Assembly: GCF_021729865.1 (NCBI RefSeq)
Contig: NZ_CP063400.1
Span: 3,410,001 to 3,474,000, forward strand
Source: Hydrogenophaga sp. SL48
Lineage (GTDB): Bacteria > Pseudomonadota > Gammaproteobacteria > Burkholderiales > Burkholderiaceae_C
Direction: 5' to 3'
DNA: 64,000 nt
The position numbers were made by a program, and so were the translations under genes. The notes under the pieces were generated by a model. It was given only the letters and a program-made list of their open reading frames with translations. It did not search any database and was not told where the DNA came from. Below are positions 54,980-63,976 of the stretch, piece after piece (within the stretch, counting starts at the first letter, position 1; every line of letters begins with the position of its first letter).

Positions 54980-55493
54980 TCTTTCCCCTCCGGTCCGATT
55001 CACGTTCAGTGTAGCCCGCAAGTGGACTTGATTCGCCCCGGCTTTCATGGAGGCAGGTTGGTTTAAGCCAAGCCCAGCCCGAATGCCTGATTTGCGAGGT
55101 GGCCTGAGTGCCTGCGGCTCTGGAGCGTGTTCCATTCCGGACTCGCGCCACGTGCCACGACGTCAGTTTGTCAAGGCAGCACGAAGAACATGGGGCCCAC
55201 CTGCCCCAATGCAAACCATTGCAATCCGAGTGCTCGAGAGCTACCTCAATGTCCTTGTCTGAATACTTCCACCTGGTTGAAGTAGCGACGACTTTTTTAC
55301 CTCGAGCTCCTATGAGTTTGTTGCTTCGCGAAAGCCACCTCGGCGTCAACGCAACCGACCGGCAAATAGCTATGCATTCCTGAGCTTGAGAACGAGGTTC
55401 CATGACTTGGGCGCTACTCAAAGCACCGACACAGGCCACAAATTCGTCACCCAAACAGATAAGCGCTCATCTGATGCGTCGTAGTAGCCAGGT
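54980..55493. other. gene-free stretch upstream of nitrilase/ATPase operon
   Basis: 514 bp. No frame has a plausible start with family-like sequence. It must contain the promoter of the nitrilase-ATPase operon near 54980-55150. No repeat, RNA gene or IS end recognised. Confidence 0.5.
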
Positions 55494-55763
55494 CTACTTT
55501 GTTTCGGCGGCCAACTGAAGCAACCTCTGAACCGGCACTTCAAGTGCGCAAGCCAACTTGTCCAGTCCGTCTGCTGAAACGTTCGCAACGCTTCGTTCGA
55601 CCTGGCTGATGTATGTGCGGTGGAACCCGGCCACTGCAGCTAGTCCTTCCTGCGAATAACCAGCCTGTTCACGGAGAACCTTGGTGTTGAGCGCAATCAG
55701 TTGGCGAGCAGTGGGGAGTTTCGGCTTCTGTCTTTCTTTCATGACACAGAAGCGTGCCGACAT
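55494..55763 (-). CDS. XRE-family regulator (single HTH)
   Basis: 89 aa, essentially one Cro/C1-type HTH: LIALNTKVLREQAGYSQEGLAAVAGFHRTYISQVERSVANVSADGLDKLACALEV. The start is ATG 55763 or the in-frame ATG 55742. It is divergent from the second MFVT gene with a 106-bp AT-rich gap containing repeated TCTAC/ACTA words that could be operators. The arrangement mirrors the double-HTH regulator at 5308-5799. Confidence 0.88.
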   Translation of the reverse strand: MSARFCVMKERQKPKLPTARQLIALNTKVLREQAGYSQEGLAAVAGFHRTYISQVERSVANVSADGLDKLACALEVPVQRLLQLAAETK

Positions 55764-55869
55764 TCACTCTAAAACTCTACAGACCAAACCTCTACCGCTT
55801 AATTATCTACTGTTTTTAGTCTACACTACAAAACCGTTCTTGCTGGTTCGCTAGAGAAGAGGAGCACTC

Positions 55870-56298
55870 ATGTTTGTCACAAAAGCCGAGTTTGAGCATC
55901 CAATGCCGCTAGGGCTCATAAGCCCTGGAGAGAAGGCCTGGGAGGCTATGACGATGTCTCTTCGTTCTCCATGGTTTCTGTTCGACTATGTGGTGACGTA
56001 TTCGGATGCTGAAGTCGTGCAAACAACGGCTATCGCTTGGGAGTTGACGCTCCTTGATGTTCTTCGTGCTGTTCCTGCCAATGCTCACAGGGGAGTTAGC
56101 AGGGTGTCACCGTCGAAGGGTAGCCGACAAGACTGGTCAGTGCAGGTAATCCGCGAGGCTTGGGTTTCATTGCCGGATGAATCGACTGACGTTGGCCCGC
56201 TTGTGTTTCGTCTTCGTGAGGAAGATTGCTTGAGGGATAGCTTTATGAAGCCAGTTTCATGGAGGAACGGCCGCGAGCAGCTCCTCTCTCTTAGCTAA
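55870..56298 (+). CDS. unknown MFVT-family protein, copy 2
   Basis: 142 aa, homologous across its whole length to the product at 5885-6352. Shared blocks: MFVT; MP..LI.P..K.W.A.T.SL.SPW.LF.Y; QT....WE.TLLD.L...P; W...VIREAW against W...WIQRIW; DES...G.L.F.L; LRD....PV. GAGGAG lies seven bases before ATG 55870. Unlike copy 1 it has no HAD gene overlapping its end. No known domain, signal peptide or membrane segment. The conserved divergent XRE partner suggests tightly repressed expression. Confidence 0.8.
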   Translation: MFVTKAEFEHPMPLGLISPGEKAWEAMTMSLRSPWFLFDYVVTYSDAEVVQTTAIAWELTLLDVLRAVPANAHRGVSRVSPSKGSRQDWSVQVIREAWVSLPDESTDVGPLVFRLREEDCLRDSFMKPVSWRNGREQLLSLS

Positions 56299-56514
56299 GC
56301 ATGATGCCTTTTGAGGTGTTCTTAATGCCGCAGACAGCCCTACCTAGTAAGGGAGGCAATTGGTGCATCACTGGCAGTGACAGCCCCTTACAGTGAATGA
56401 ATGCACTGGCAGACAGAGAGCTGCGATGCAGAAATTCTTGAGGGGCAAGAAGACGCCTCTAGAGCTGACCTGTATCTCATCGACAACCACCGCTATTGGA
56501 ATTGCCTATCAAGG

Positions 56515-56523
56515 TTATCCACA
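56515..56523 (+). promoter_or_regulatory. DnaA-box word TTATCCACA
   Basis: A perfect consensus 9-mer, single copy, 58 bp left of the inverted repeat. One box alone does not define an origin. Confidence 0.35.
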
Positions 56524-56580
56524 AGCGATATCCCTCCCCCTGACCCCCTCCCAGCACTTGGCGCTCCACCGACGACTTTC

Positions 56581-56625
56581 CCACCGCGGCGGTCCGTTCG
56601 TCGCAGGCGACGACCGCCGCCGTGG
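56581..56625. repeat. inverted repeat / hairpin near island end
   Basis: CCACCGCGGCGGTC and GACCGCCGCCGTGG are reverse complements with one mismatch, separated by 17 bases that themselves contain GTCGC-AG-GCGAC. It could be a terminator-like or recombination-related structure; no T-run follows. Confidence 0.6.
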
Positions 56626-56734
56626 AAAAGTCTCGCCTGCTTCAACATTGATGGGTGAAGTGAGCTGTCCCACAGGGGCGCAGACAAGCAGGTAAGAAGC
56701 AACTCTGGAAATGGAGCCCGGTCGCCGAACTCCT

Positions 56735-57034
56735 TCACTGCTCCTGGTAAAGCAATTTCTCACGCTCCATAACGTGCTCGCAGCCCCGGTAGGGGTTAAG
56801 GCCAAGGGTGAAGCCGATGTCGGGCGAATCGTTGCGGGTGATGGCGCTCTTAGCGTCTTCAAACGTCACCTGCGTGGCCGGCGCGGGCGCTTCTTCGCCC
56901 GCGGCCGCGGCATCGTCCAGCGTGCCCCAGCCGTCGTCGAACGCGGCGCGGGTGTCGCGCTCGAAGCGGTGCGGCTGCTGCTGGGCCACGCCACGGCCCT
57001 TGATGGCCTGCACGGGGATGCGGACGGTGGTCAT
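56735..57034 (-). pseudogene. PA0069-family radical SAM gene, 5' fragment
   Basis: The first 87 residues (MTTVRIPVQAIKGRGV..., AFDDGWGTL, FEDAKSAITRNDSPDIGF, LNPYRGCEH) match the N-terminus of PA0069-type radical SAM proteins, in which GCEHGCIYC follows with the Fe-S cysteines. Here the sequence changes after CEH (codon 56774-56776) to VMEREKLLYQEQ and stop. The CxxxCxxC cluster and all later parts are absent, so the fragment cannot be a radical SAM enzyme. The gene's promoter region keeps a LexA box. Truncation by arrival of the accessory region is the simplest explanation. Confidence 0.78.
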
Positions 57035-57041
57035 GCTTCAA

Positions 57042-57061
57042 TACTGTACAAAATGCCAGTA
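57042..57061. promoter_or_regulatory. LexA (SOS) box upstream of radical SAM fragment
   Basis: TACTG-N10-CAGTA in plus orientation, the same ten outer bases as the umuD box at 2875-2894. It begins 8 bp upstream of the ATG of the truncated gene, so that gene was probably SOS-controlled. Confidence 0.7.
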
Positions 57062-57158
57062 TAGGTTCTGTCCTCCGCCGGGCACAAGGCCGCTGGTCAG
57101 GCCGGACCTGTCCCCTGCCCTGCGCGAAACCGGGCGTGATCGTCGATCCGCAGCCCTT

Positions 57159-58274
57159 TCAGGGCGCCTCCGCGCCGGTGTCAAACACCGCGTGCACCGT
57201 GGTGCCCTGCCCGGCCCCGGAGCGCAGCTCGCACGAACCGCCCGCCAGGCGCGCGCGCTCCTGAATGCCGGCCAGGCCGATGTGCCCGTTGCGCAGCGCG
57301 GCCACCACCGCCCGCTCCGGCTCGAAGCCGACGCCGTCGTCGGTGATGCTGAGCTGCAGGCGGTCAGGCGTCAGGGTCACCCGGATGTCCACCGCCGTGC
57401 AGGCGCTGTGTCGCATGGCGTTGCTCAGCGCTTCCTGCACGATGCGGAAGGCCACCGTCTCCACCCCGGGCGGGTAGCGCAGCGCCCCGCCCTCGGCCTG
57501 CAGCCGCACCACCAGCGTCGGCAGCTGTCCCAGCGACGCCACCAGGCTGCGCAGCGCGGCCAGGATGCCGAAGTCGTCCAGTTCCAGCGGGCGCAGGCCC
57601 CGACCGATCTGGCGCACGCGCACCCCGAGCTGGTCCGACATCTGCAGCACGCGGCCCGCCATCCCGGCCATCGCGTCGCCGCCGGCCACCTCGACCATGT
57701 GCGCCAGGTGCAGCCGCATCGCCGCGACCACCTGGCCGATGTCGTCGTGCAACTCCTGCGCGATGTGCTGGCGCTCGGCCTCCTGCACCTGCAGCAGCCG
57801 CTGCGACAGCACCCGCAACGAGGCCTCGGCGCCACTCAGGCGGTGCTCGGTGCGGTGCAGCGTGGTGATGTCCTTGATGAGCACCAGGCAACCCGGGCAC
57901 GCGCCGTCACCGCCCTTCAAGGGGATGTAGGAGGTCAGCAGCACCTTGCGCACGCCCTCGGTGGTCTCGATCTCCACCCGCTCGTCCATCACCGCTTCGC
58001 CCGCCTTCAGGGCCCGCGTGCTGCCCCATTCGTCGTCGCCGATCGGGCGGCCGGTGTCGGCCCACCAGCCCAGGCAGCCGGGAAAGCGGCTCACGTCGGC
58101 GTCGCGCACACCGTCCCAGATGGCGATCGCCGCCGGGTTGCGGTGCAGGGTGTGGCTCTGCACATCGCAGACCCAAATGCCTTCGGGCAGGTGGGCCAGC
58201 ACCTGGGTGAACAGCGTGTCTGCCGGGGCATGGCCCGCTCGCGCGGGCGACGGGGACGTGGTCAGGCGTGTCAT
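57159..58274 (-). CDS. NarX-type sensor histidine kinase with PAS domain
   Basis: 371 aa from ATG 58274. A PAS/PAC domain occupies ~20-150 ([28 protein letters not shown]). A coiled linker leads into the HisKA_3 box with phospho-acceptor His in [15 protein letters not shown], and HATPase_c follows ([38 protein letters not shown]). There is no membrane span, so it is probably a cytosolic sensor. Its response regulator is not adjacent. It reads away from the ABC exporter. Sequence is strongly GC-rich, as in the rest of the right end. Confidence 0.9.
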   Translation of the reverse strand: MTRLTTSPSPARAGHAPADTLFTQVLAHLPEGIWVCDVQSHTLHRNPAAIAIWDGVRDADVSRFPGCLGWWADTGRPIGDDEWGSTRALKAGEAVMDERVEIETTEGVRKVLLTSYIPLKGGDGACPGCLVLIKDITTLHRTEHRLSGAEASLRVLSQRLLQVQEAERQHIAQELHDDIGQVVAAMRLHLAHMVEVAGGDAMAGMAGRVLQMSDQLGVRVRQIGRGLRPLELDDFGILAALRSLVASLGQLPTLVVRLQAEGGALRYPPGVETVAFRIVQEALSNAMRHSACTAVDIRVTLTPDRLQLSITDDGVGFEPERAVVAALRNGHIGLAGIQERARLAGGSCELRSGAGQGTTVHAVFDTGAEAP

Positions 58275-58534
58275 CGCACGATGGTGGGGAGGGCGGCCGG
58301 TCACCGTCTGTGCGGCAGCGGACACTGGCGGGCGTCGAGGGCATCCCTGCTGGACCGGGGGAAAGAGGCCCTGGCGCGGGCCGGCCAACGCCCGCGCCCC
58401 CGGGTGCGCGCTCAACCCCGGCGCTGCAAGGCCGTTCGCGGACCGGTATAAAGGACCCTTCCCACCCCGCTGCCACCGCCCCCAAGAGGCCCGGAATCGC
58501 GCGGCAACCCACCCCCAAACACAGCCAGCCCACC

Positions 58535-59512
58535 ATGACCCCATCCCCAGTCGCGGTCGATTCCGCCGACGCCATCGTCCGCGTGCACGGCGTCAGCAAG
58601 ACCTATGCCGGCGGCTTCCAGGCGCTGAAGAACGTGAACCTCGACATCCGGCGCGGCGAGATCTTTGCGCTGCTCGGGCCCAACGGCGCGGGCAAGACCA
58701 CGCTCATCAGCGTCATCTGCGGCATGGTCAACGCCAGCGAGGGAACGATCACCGCCGACGGCTTCGACACCGTGCGCGACTACCGGAAAGCCCGCGCCAC
58801 CATCGGCCTGGTGCCGCAGGAACTGCACACCGACGCGTTTGAAACCGTGTGGGCCACGGTCAGCTTCAGTCGGGGCCTGTTTGGCCAGGCGCCCAACCCG
58901 GCCTACATCGAGAAGATCCTGAAAGACCTCTCGCTCTGGGACAAGAAAGACAACAAGATCATGACGCTCTCGGGCGGCATGAAGCGCCGCGTGCTGATCG
59001 CCAAGGCGCTCTCGCACGAGCCCAAGATCCTGTTCCTCGACGAGCCCAGCGCGGGCGTGGACGTGGAGCTGCGGCACGACATGTGGCGCCTGGTGCGCGA
59101 GCTGCGCGACGCGGGCACCACCATCATCCTCACCACGCACTACATCGAAGAGGCCGAAGACATGGCCGACCGCATCGGCGTGATCCGCAAGGGCGAGCTG
59201 ATCGTGGTGGAAGACAAGGCGGTGCTCATGCGCCAGCTCGGCCAGAAGCAGCTGGCGCTCTCGCTGCAGCACCCCTTGGCGGCGGTGCCGCCCTCGCTGG
59301 CCCCGTGGCCGCTCGCGCTCTCGGCCGACGGCCTCACGCTGACCTACAGCTTCGACGCGCAGAAAGACGACACCGGCATCGCCGAGCTGCTGGCCGCGCT
59401 GGGCGCGCAGGGCATCGGCTTCAAAGACCTGCGCTCCAGCGAAAGCTCGCTCGAAGACATCTTCGTGAGCCTGGTGCACGAACCAAAAGACCAACAGAAA
59501 GCGAGCGTTTGA
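58535..59512 (+). CDS. ABC-2 type exporter ATP-binding protein
   Basis: 325 aa. Walker [13 protein letters not shown], signature [17 protein letters not shown], Walker [17 protein letters not shown]-loop [14 protein letters not shown]. It resembles DrrA/NodI-type ATPases of drug, polysaccharide or cytochrome-type exporters (YadG family). It ends [11 protein letters not shown], typical for the group. It works with the permease two bases downstream. Confidence 0.93.
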   Translation: MTPSPVAVDSADAIVRVHGVSKTYAGGFQALKNVNLDIRRGEIFALLGPNGAGKTTLISVICGMVNASEGTITADGFDTVRDYRKARATIGLVPQELHTDAFETVWATVSFSRGLFGQAPNPAYIEKILKDLSLWDKKDNKIMTLSGGMKRRVLIAKALSHEPKILFLDEPSAGVDVELRHDMWRLVRELRDAGTTIILTTHYIEEAEDMADRIGVIRKGELIVVEDKAVLMRQLGQKQLALSLQHPLAAVPPSLAPWPLALSADGLTLTYSFDAQKDDTGIAELLAALGAQGIGFKDLRSSESSLEDIFVSLVHEPKDQQKASV

Positions 59513-59514
59513 AG

Positions 59515-60285
59515 ATGATGGGTTTGAACCTGCACGCCGTGCGCGCCATCTACATGTTCGAGATGAACCGCGCCTTCCGCACCTGGGCGCAGAGCATCAT
59601 CGCGCCCGTGCTCAGCACCTCGCTCTACTTCATCGTCTTCGGCTCGGCCATCGGCTCGCGCATGGGTGACATCGGCGGTGTGAGCTACGGCGCCTACATC
59701 ATCCCCGGCCTGCTCATGCTCTCGCTGCTGAGCGAAAGCATCTCCAACGCGGCCTTCGGCATCTACATGCCCAAATGGTCGGGCACCATCTACGAGCTGC
59801 TGAGTGCGCCGGTGAACTGGGTCGAGGTGCTGCTGGGCTACGTGGGCGCGGCGGCCAGCAAGAGCCTGCTGCTCGGCGTGCTGATCCTGCTGACCGCGCG
59901 CGCGTTCGTGCCCTATGAGATCGCGCACCCGGTGTGGATGGTCGGCTTCCTGCTGCTCACGGCCATCACCTTCTGCCTGTTCGGTTTCATCATCGGCCTG
60001 TGGGCCGACAGCTTCCAGAAACTGCAGGTGATCCCGCTGCTGGTCATCACCCCGCTCACCTTCCTGGGCGGCGCGTTCTACAGCATCAGCATGCTGCCCG
60101 AGCCGTGGCAGACGGTGTCGCTGTTCAACCCGGTGGTCTACCTCATCAGCGGCCTGCGCTGGGCCTTCTACGGCGCGGCCGACGTGCACATCGGCATCAG
60201 CACCGGCATGACGCTGATGTTCATGTTCGCCTGTCTGGGTGTGGTGTGGTGGGTGTTCAAGACCGGGCACCGCATCAGGCGGTGA
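59515..60285 (+). CDS. ABC-2 type exporter permease
   Basis: 256 aa with six membrane segments ([79 protein letters not shown]). The DrrB/YadH-like pattern includes [36 protein letters not shown]. It starts two bases after the ATPase stop. Its 3' end overlaps the convergent PAS-protein gene by 11 bp. Confidence 0.93.
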   Translation: MMGLNLHAVRAIYMFEMNRAFRTWAQSIIAPVLSTSLYFIVFGSAIGSRMGDIGGVSYGAYIIPGLLMLSLLSESISNAAFGIYMPKWSGTIYELLSAPVNWVEVLLGYVGAAASKSLLLGVLILLTARAFVPYEIAHPVWMVGFLLLTAITFCLFGFIIGLWADSFQKLQVIPLLVITPLTFLGGAFYSISMLPEPWQTVSLFNPVVYLISGLRWAFYGAADVHIGISTGMTLMFMFACLGVVWWVFKTGHRIRR

Positions 60286-61255
60286 GCGCGCCGCTGGCGC
60301 CCTGCGCGTCTGGCGCATCCACCACCGTGGTGAGGATCATCAAGCCGCCCGGGTCTTCGTTCAGTTCGCTGCTGACCAGCACCTCGATCACCTGGCCATC
60401 GGACCGCCGCCAGTCGGCGTTCTGCCACCCGGTGCGCCCCGTTTCGAACAGGCGCTGGCAATGCGCCTGCCACGACGGCTCGTCGGCCCAGAATGTCCCG
60501 GCCGACCGGCCCACGAGCTGATCGACCGGGTAGCCAAAGTCACGCTCGAACGCCGGATTGACCTCGAGCACGGTCCGTGTGCCCGCAAACTGGATCATGA
60601 GCGCGGTGGGGTTGAGCCGGAAGATGCGCTGGAACCGGCGCTGGGACCGGTCCCGCTCGTGCTCCAGCCGCAGGCGTTCTTCCATCTGGTTGAGCTGCCG
60701 CAGGTAGGCCTCGTCGGTCGCCTTGCGCGTGTGGTGCAGCAGCGCCCCGATCACCGCGATGATGACGCTGCCCATCAGCCAGAACCGCAGGTCGGGCGCG
60801 AAGCCGGCTTTCACGAGATGCCCACCGGCCTCCGCCCAGGTCAACCCGCCCAGGATGAGCACGCCCGCAGCGGTGGTCGCCCACAGCGCGCGCAGGCTCA
60901 GGTAGGTGCCCGCCATCACCACCGCCCCCAGCAGGGCCTGGGTCGAGGCCGAGCGCACCGAGCCGTAGCTGTGCACCGCCCAGACGGTGAACACCAGCAC
61001 GCCCATGACCATCAGCGGGCTCTCCCACCGGCGTGGCCGCGACTGCAGCATCAGGTACAGCAACGCCACCCCGCCCAACGAGAGGGAGATGAACGAGCGC
61101 GACTCCCCGGGTGGGGCGAGCAGGTGGTCGACCAGCGCCATGCCCAGCATCAACAGCGCGATGGCCACCATCACCCAGCGCGCGCTGCGGCGGCTGCGCC
61201 GCCGCTGGTCCTTGCGGATGTCGGCGGGGTCTTCCAGGGGGCGCGAATCAAGCAT
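60275..61255 (-). CDS. membrane protein with C-terminal PAS domain (copy A)
   Basis: 326 aa. About six N-terminal helices ([22 protein letters not shown] through [19 protein letters not shown]) form a MASE-like sensor module; a helical linker [30 protein letters not shown] leads to a PAS fold ([39 protein letters not shown]). No kinase, GGDEF or other output domain follows. It is related to the next gene and overlaps it by eight bases, implying tandem duplication. Probably a membrane signal-input protein. Confidence 0.8.
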   Translation of the reverse strand: MLDSRPLEDPADIRKDQRRRSRRSARWVMVAIALLMLGMALVDHLLAPPGESRSFISLSLGGVALLYLMLQSRPRRWESPLMVMGVLVFTVWAVHSYGSVRSASTQALLGAVVMAGTYLSLRALWATTAAGVLILGGLTWAEAGGHLVKAGFAPDLRFWLMGSVIIAVIGALLHHTRKATDEAYLRQLNQMEERLRLEHERDRSQRRFQRIFRLNPTALMIQFAGTRTVLEVNPAFERDFGYPVDQLVGRSAGTFWADEPSWQAHCQRLFETGRTGWQNADWRRSDGQVIEVLVSSELNEDPGGLMILTTVVDAPDAQGASGALTA

Positions 61256-62333
61256 GGGGCCAGGGCTCCAGCGGGGCATGCAAGGTCGGCAACCCACCGG
61301 TCATGCTGCCGGGCACGCGCAACGCCGTGATCAGCAACCCGTCGTCCGGGTCGTCGTCCCGCTCGCTGCTGATCTGCAGGGCGAGCGGCCGGCCGTCGCG
61401 GCACAGCGCCGTGATCGGGTGCCACCCGATGCGCCGTGAGGCCCGGCGGGCGCGGACAAAGCGCTGGTGCTCCTCGTCCGGCAACCACAGGAACCCGTCG
61501 CGCCGGTTCAACACGTCCTTGCGCGCGTGGCCCAGCGTGCGCTCGAAGGCCTTGTTCACGTCCAGGATCAAGCCCGTGCGCGACGACTGCACAAAGATCG
61601 GCGTGGGGCTGGACTGGAACAGGCGCGAGAACCGGTCCTGCCCGAGGTCCCGGTCGAGCTGGGCTCTCAGGCGCTGCGTCGCTTCGCGAAGGTGCATGGC
61701 CTGCGCCATGTGCATCTGCGTCCGGTTCAGGTACATCATCGCGGCCACGCCCACCAGGCTCATGCTCTGTGTCATCCAGGTGCGCCAGCCCACCACAAAA
61801 CGCGGCTGGCCGGCCAGCAGGCCCGCGGCCTCGGCCCAGGTCAGCCCCCCCAGCAAGGCGATCGCGGCGGCCGTGGTGCAGACCAGGCCACGGCGGCTCA
61901 GGAAAATCCCCGACGCCACCTGCCCCATCAGGATCAGCGCGATGTTGACCGTTCGCACCGACCCGAAAAACCAGGTCGATGCCGCCGCCATGCCGAACAG
62001 GAACACCACCAGCAGCCACGCCACGCTGTTGTAGCGGCGGACCTTCAGCAGCCCCCAGGACAGCGCGCCCATGACCGCCAGCACCAGCGTCATCATGCTG
62101 TCCGCCGTGGCGGGCACGCCCGTGAAGCGATCCACCGCGAACAAGCCCAGCCCCAGTGCCGCCGTCATCCAGGACAGCCGCATGGCCATCTTCGCGCGCG
62201 CGGCCACGATGGACGGTGGCTCGGGCCACAGCGGTGCATGGGAAAGGCTCGACAGATCGATCAAGGCAGCGGTCGGTGAATGTCCATGGCGTTCGGAAAA
62301 TCCTCCCGGGGTCATTCCCGAGGCGTGCAGCAT
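61248..62333 (-). CDS. membrane protein with C-terminal PAS domain (copy B)
   Basis: 361 aa. The layout equals copy A: membrane helices (AVMGALSWGLL, WLLVVFLFGMAAAS, MSLVGVAAMMYLN), then the linker DLGQDRFSRLFQSSPTPIFV, then PAS (LDVNKAFERTLGHARKDVLN, WHPITALCRDGRPLALQISSERDDDPDDGLLI). Shared phrases with copy A include [22 protein letters not shown]. The start is uncertain: ATG 62333, ATG 62315 or a GTG at 62375, none with a good ribosome binding site. No output domain. Confidence 0.75.
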   Translation of the reverse strand: MLHASGMTPGGFSERHGHSPTAALIDLSSLSHAPLWPEPPSIVAARAKMAMRLSWMTAALGLGLFAVDRFTGVPATADSMMTLVLAVMGALSWGLLKVRRYNSVAWLLVVFLFGMAAASTWFFGSVRTVNIALILMGQVASGIFLSRRGLVCTTAAAIALLGGLTWAEAAGLLAGQPRFVVGWRTWMTQSMSLVGVAAMMYLNRTQMHMAQAMHLREATQRLRAQLDRDLGQDRFSRLFQSSPTPIFVQSSRTGLILDVNKAFERTLGHARKDVLNRRDGFLWLPDEEHQRFVRARRASRRIGWHPITALCRDGRPLALQISSERDDDPDDGLLITALRVPGSMTGGLPTLHAPLEPWPHA

Positions 62334-62612
62334 AACCGCGCGCAGGCCGCATCTGCGCCTTGTGTCCGGCGGCACGATTTCCTGTCAGCCACCCCACCAC
62401 CCGAGAGGAGCCACCACCATGCTCAAGGCATTCGCCTCCCAGACCATGGCCTCAACGATCTCTTCACCAGGGACATCCACACCTGAAGCGAAACACCCCC
62501 GCAGCGCTTCGCGCCACCCCCAACGGACGGCACTGGCCGTCCGGCAAAGCCGGCCCGGCAGCGCCTGTGCCGCACCGTGGCAGGCGGCTGGACGACGCGC
62601 CCCAAGCGCCCA
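62334..62612. other. intergenic, possible tiny ORF
   Basis: Mostly gene-free. A plus-strand ATG at 62419 (MLKAFASQTMASTIS...) has GAGGAG upstream, but the frame soon turns into low-complexity sequence. Nothing recognised. Confidence 0.3.
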
Positions 62613-62652
62613 AGAAAAAAGGCCTCGAAACCGAAGTTCCGAAGCCTTTTGG
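62613..62652 (-). terminator. intrinsic terminator of the RRM gene
   Basis: Read on the minus strand: AAAAGGCTTCG, a 12-base loop, CGAGGCCTTTT, then further T residues (one G-U pair). A second perfect hairpin, GGTCTCAGC-GCGGG-GCTGAGACC, lies just before it at 62655-62677. Confidence 0.75.
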
Positions 62653-62693
62653 CTGGTCTCAGCGCGGGGCTGAGACCGTCAGGTGCGCAGGGC

Positions 62694-63098
62694 TCAGTAG
62701 CCGCCGCGACCACCACCGCCACCGCCGTAGCCGCCGCGATCGCCGCCACCGCCGTAGCCGCCACCACCGGAGCGATCGCCGCCACCGCCGTAACCACCGC
62801 CGCCGCCCGAACGGTCACCGCCGTAGCCGCCGGTGCGGGGAGGACGTGCTTCCATCGGACGGGCTTCGTTCACCGTGACACTGCGGCCACCCAGCGACTG
62901 ACCGTTCATGCCCTTGATGGCGGCTTGTGCCTCGGCATCGCTGCCCATTTCGACAAAACCAAAGCCCTTGGAGCGACCGGTGTCGCGTTCCATCATGACC
63001 TTGGCGCTGGTGACCGAGCCGAACTCGCTGAAGGACTGTTGCAGGTCTTCGTCACGGACGGTGTACGGCAGGTTGCCGACGTAAAGTTTATTGCCCAT
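62694..63098 (-). CDS. RRM RNA-binding protein with glycine-rich tail
   Basis: 134 aa. The RRM has RNP2 LYVGNLPYTV and RNP1 KGFGFVEM, followed by an arginine/glycine/tyrosine-rich tail of GGYGG-type repeats (residues ~88-134). It resembles the small bacterial cold-inducible glycine-rich RNA-binding proteins (RbpA-like). TTGGAG precedes ATG 63098, and a terminator follows the gene. The long upstream leader (63099-63230) would suit temperature-dependent control, but no specific element was identified. Confidence 0.92.
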   Translation of the reverse strand: MGNKLYVGNLPYTVRDEDLQQSFSEFGSVTSAKVMMERDTGRSKGFGFVEMGSDAEAQAAIKGMNGQSLGGRSVTVNEARPMEARPPRTGGYGGDRSGGGGGYGGGGDRSGGGGYGGGGDRGGYGGGGGGRGGY

Positions 63099-63311
63099 AG
63101 GGGACTCCAAAAAAACAGAAACACAAAAGCGATGGGGTCCCGAAAGCTCAACAAACCCGAGAGTGCCGCCGTAGCGCGCGAAACTGACCGATCACCTTGA
63201 AAATGCGCGGACTCGATGGCCAGCGCGGAGTGCATTATGGCCCCCCGGGCGGCGAATGGTCTGTTTTTTTGTGTTGGGAGGTGAATAGGTCACCCCGGGC
63301 GGGACCTGTGG

Positions 63312-63656
63312 CTACAGCGACTCGCCCTCAGCCCCACCCAGCGCCGCCTGCTTGCGGCTCACGTGGTAGGCCGTCATCACCTGCGCGGCGATCAAATCCA
63401 GACTCGGGCGGGCGATGCCCTGTTTGTCGGTCCACACCTTGGGTGTCAGCGCGCCCGAGAGCGTGAGCGCCTCGCCATCGGCCAGCGCCAGCAGCGCCGC
63501 GCAGGGCGCTTCGTCGAACGCGATCACGTTGACGATGAACTCCTCGTCCATCTTGTTGCGCGCCAGCACGCGCGCCACGATGTAGGTGCGGCCCGCCTTG
63601 TCCACGCGGCGGGAGGCGTCGCCCATCAGGCGGCCGGCAATGAGTCCGTCGATCAT
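63312..63656 (-). CDS. SSB-like OB-fold protein
   Basis: 114 aa. MIDGLIAGRLMGDASRRVDKAGRTYIVARVLAR... with VIAFDEAPCAALLALADGEALTLSGALTPKVWTDKQG follows the beta-barrel pattern of single-stranded-DNA-binding/PriB-like proteins, but lacks the acidic C-terminal tip of true SSB. Probably a specialised ssDNA-binding protein. Its ATG overlaps the stop of the upstream gene (ATGA). Confidence 0.72.
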   Translation of the reverse strand: MIDGLIAGRLMGDASRRVDKAGRTYIVARVLARNKMDEEFIVNVIAFDEAPCAALLALADGEALTLSGALTPKVWTDKQGIARPSLDLIAAQVMTAYHVSRKQAALGGAEGESL

Positions 63657-63976
63657 GAGCGCGGCTTTTCGAAACCCGAGACCACCCAGGCCTCGGCGCT
63701 GTTTGCGTTGAGCTTGAAGGTCGGCGGCGCGGACACCAGCGTCAGCTCTTCGTCGAATTCATTCAGCGCCCGCAGGGTGGCGGTGGCGCCCTCTTCGTCG
63801 GGCACGATGGCCAGCTCCACGCGGATGCGCTGGCCACCCACCGTGATGCTCACGCTCTTGTTCAGCTCGGCGTGGCGCTGCTGTTCCGAGCGGCGGATCA
63901 CCTCCTTGGCCGTCTTCACCAGCGTGTTGAACGCACTGGTGTCCAGCGGCTTGGGGTCCTTTTTGTTGCGCCCCAT
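63653..63976 (-). CDS. hypothetical protein coupled to SSB-like gene
   Basis: 107 aa from ATG 63976 (MGRNKKDPKPLD); an ATG at 63991 would add five residues. A helical N-terminus (FNTLVKTAKEVIRRSEQQRHAELNKS) is followed by beta strands (VSITVGGQRIRVELAIVPD). No family recognised. The four-base overlap with the SSB-like gene indicates one operon, which continues past the window edge. Confidence 0.6.
   Translation of the reverse strand: MGRNKKDPKPLDTSAFNTLVKTAKEVIRRSEQQRHAELNKSVSITVGGQRIRVELAIVPDEEGATATLRALNEFDEELTLVSAPPTFKLNANSAEAWVVSGFEKPRS

Larger units (their letters stand above)
56299..56734. other. gene-free stretch at the right end of the accessory region
   Basis: 436 bp with no convincing gene. 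It holds a perfect DnaA-box word and a long GC-rich inverted repeat (annotated separately) and lies just inside the apparent junction with core sequence. Such positions often carry an attachment site, but no direct repeat partner is visible in this window. Confidence 0.5.

Noticed and set aside
56808..58451. 547-codon plus-strand frame over the radical SAM fragment and histidine kinase
   Set aside because: GC-rich shadow frame; spans two minus-strand genes and shows no motif.
58849..59514. Upstream extension of the ABC permease frame
   Set aside because: Overlaps the ATPase gene almost entirely; Arg/Ala/Gly-rich shadow. The true start is ATG 59515.
59344..60318. Minus-strand frame opposite the ABC permease
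   Set aside because: His/Gln/Glu/Ala-rich antisense shadow without hydrophobic core or motif.
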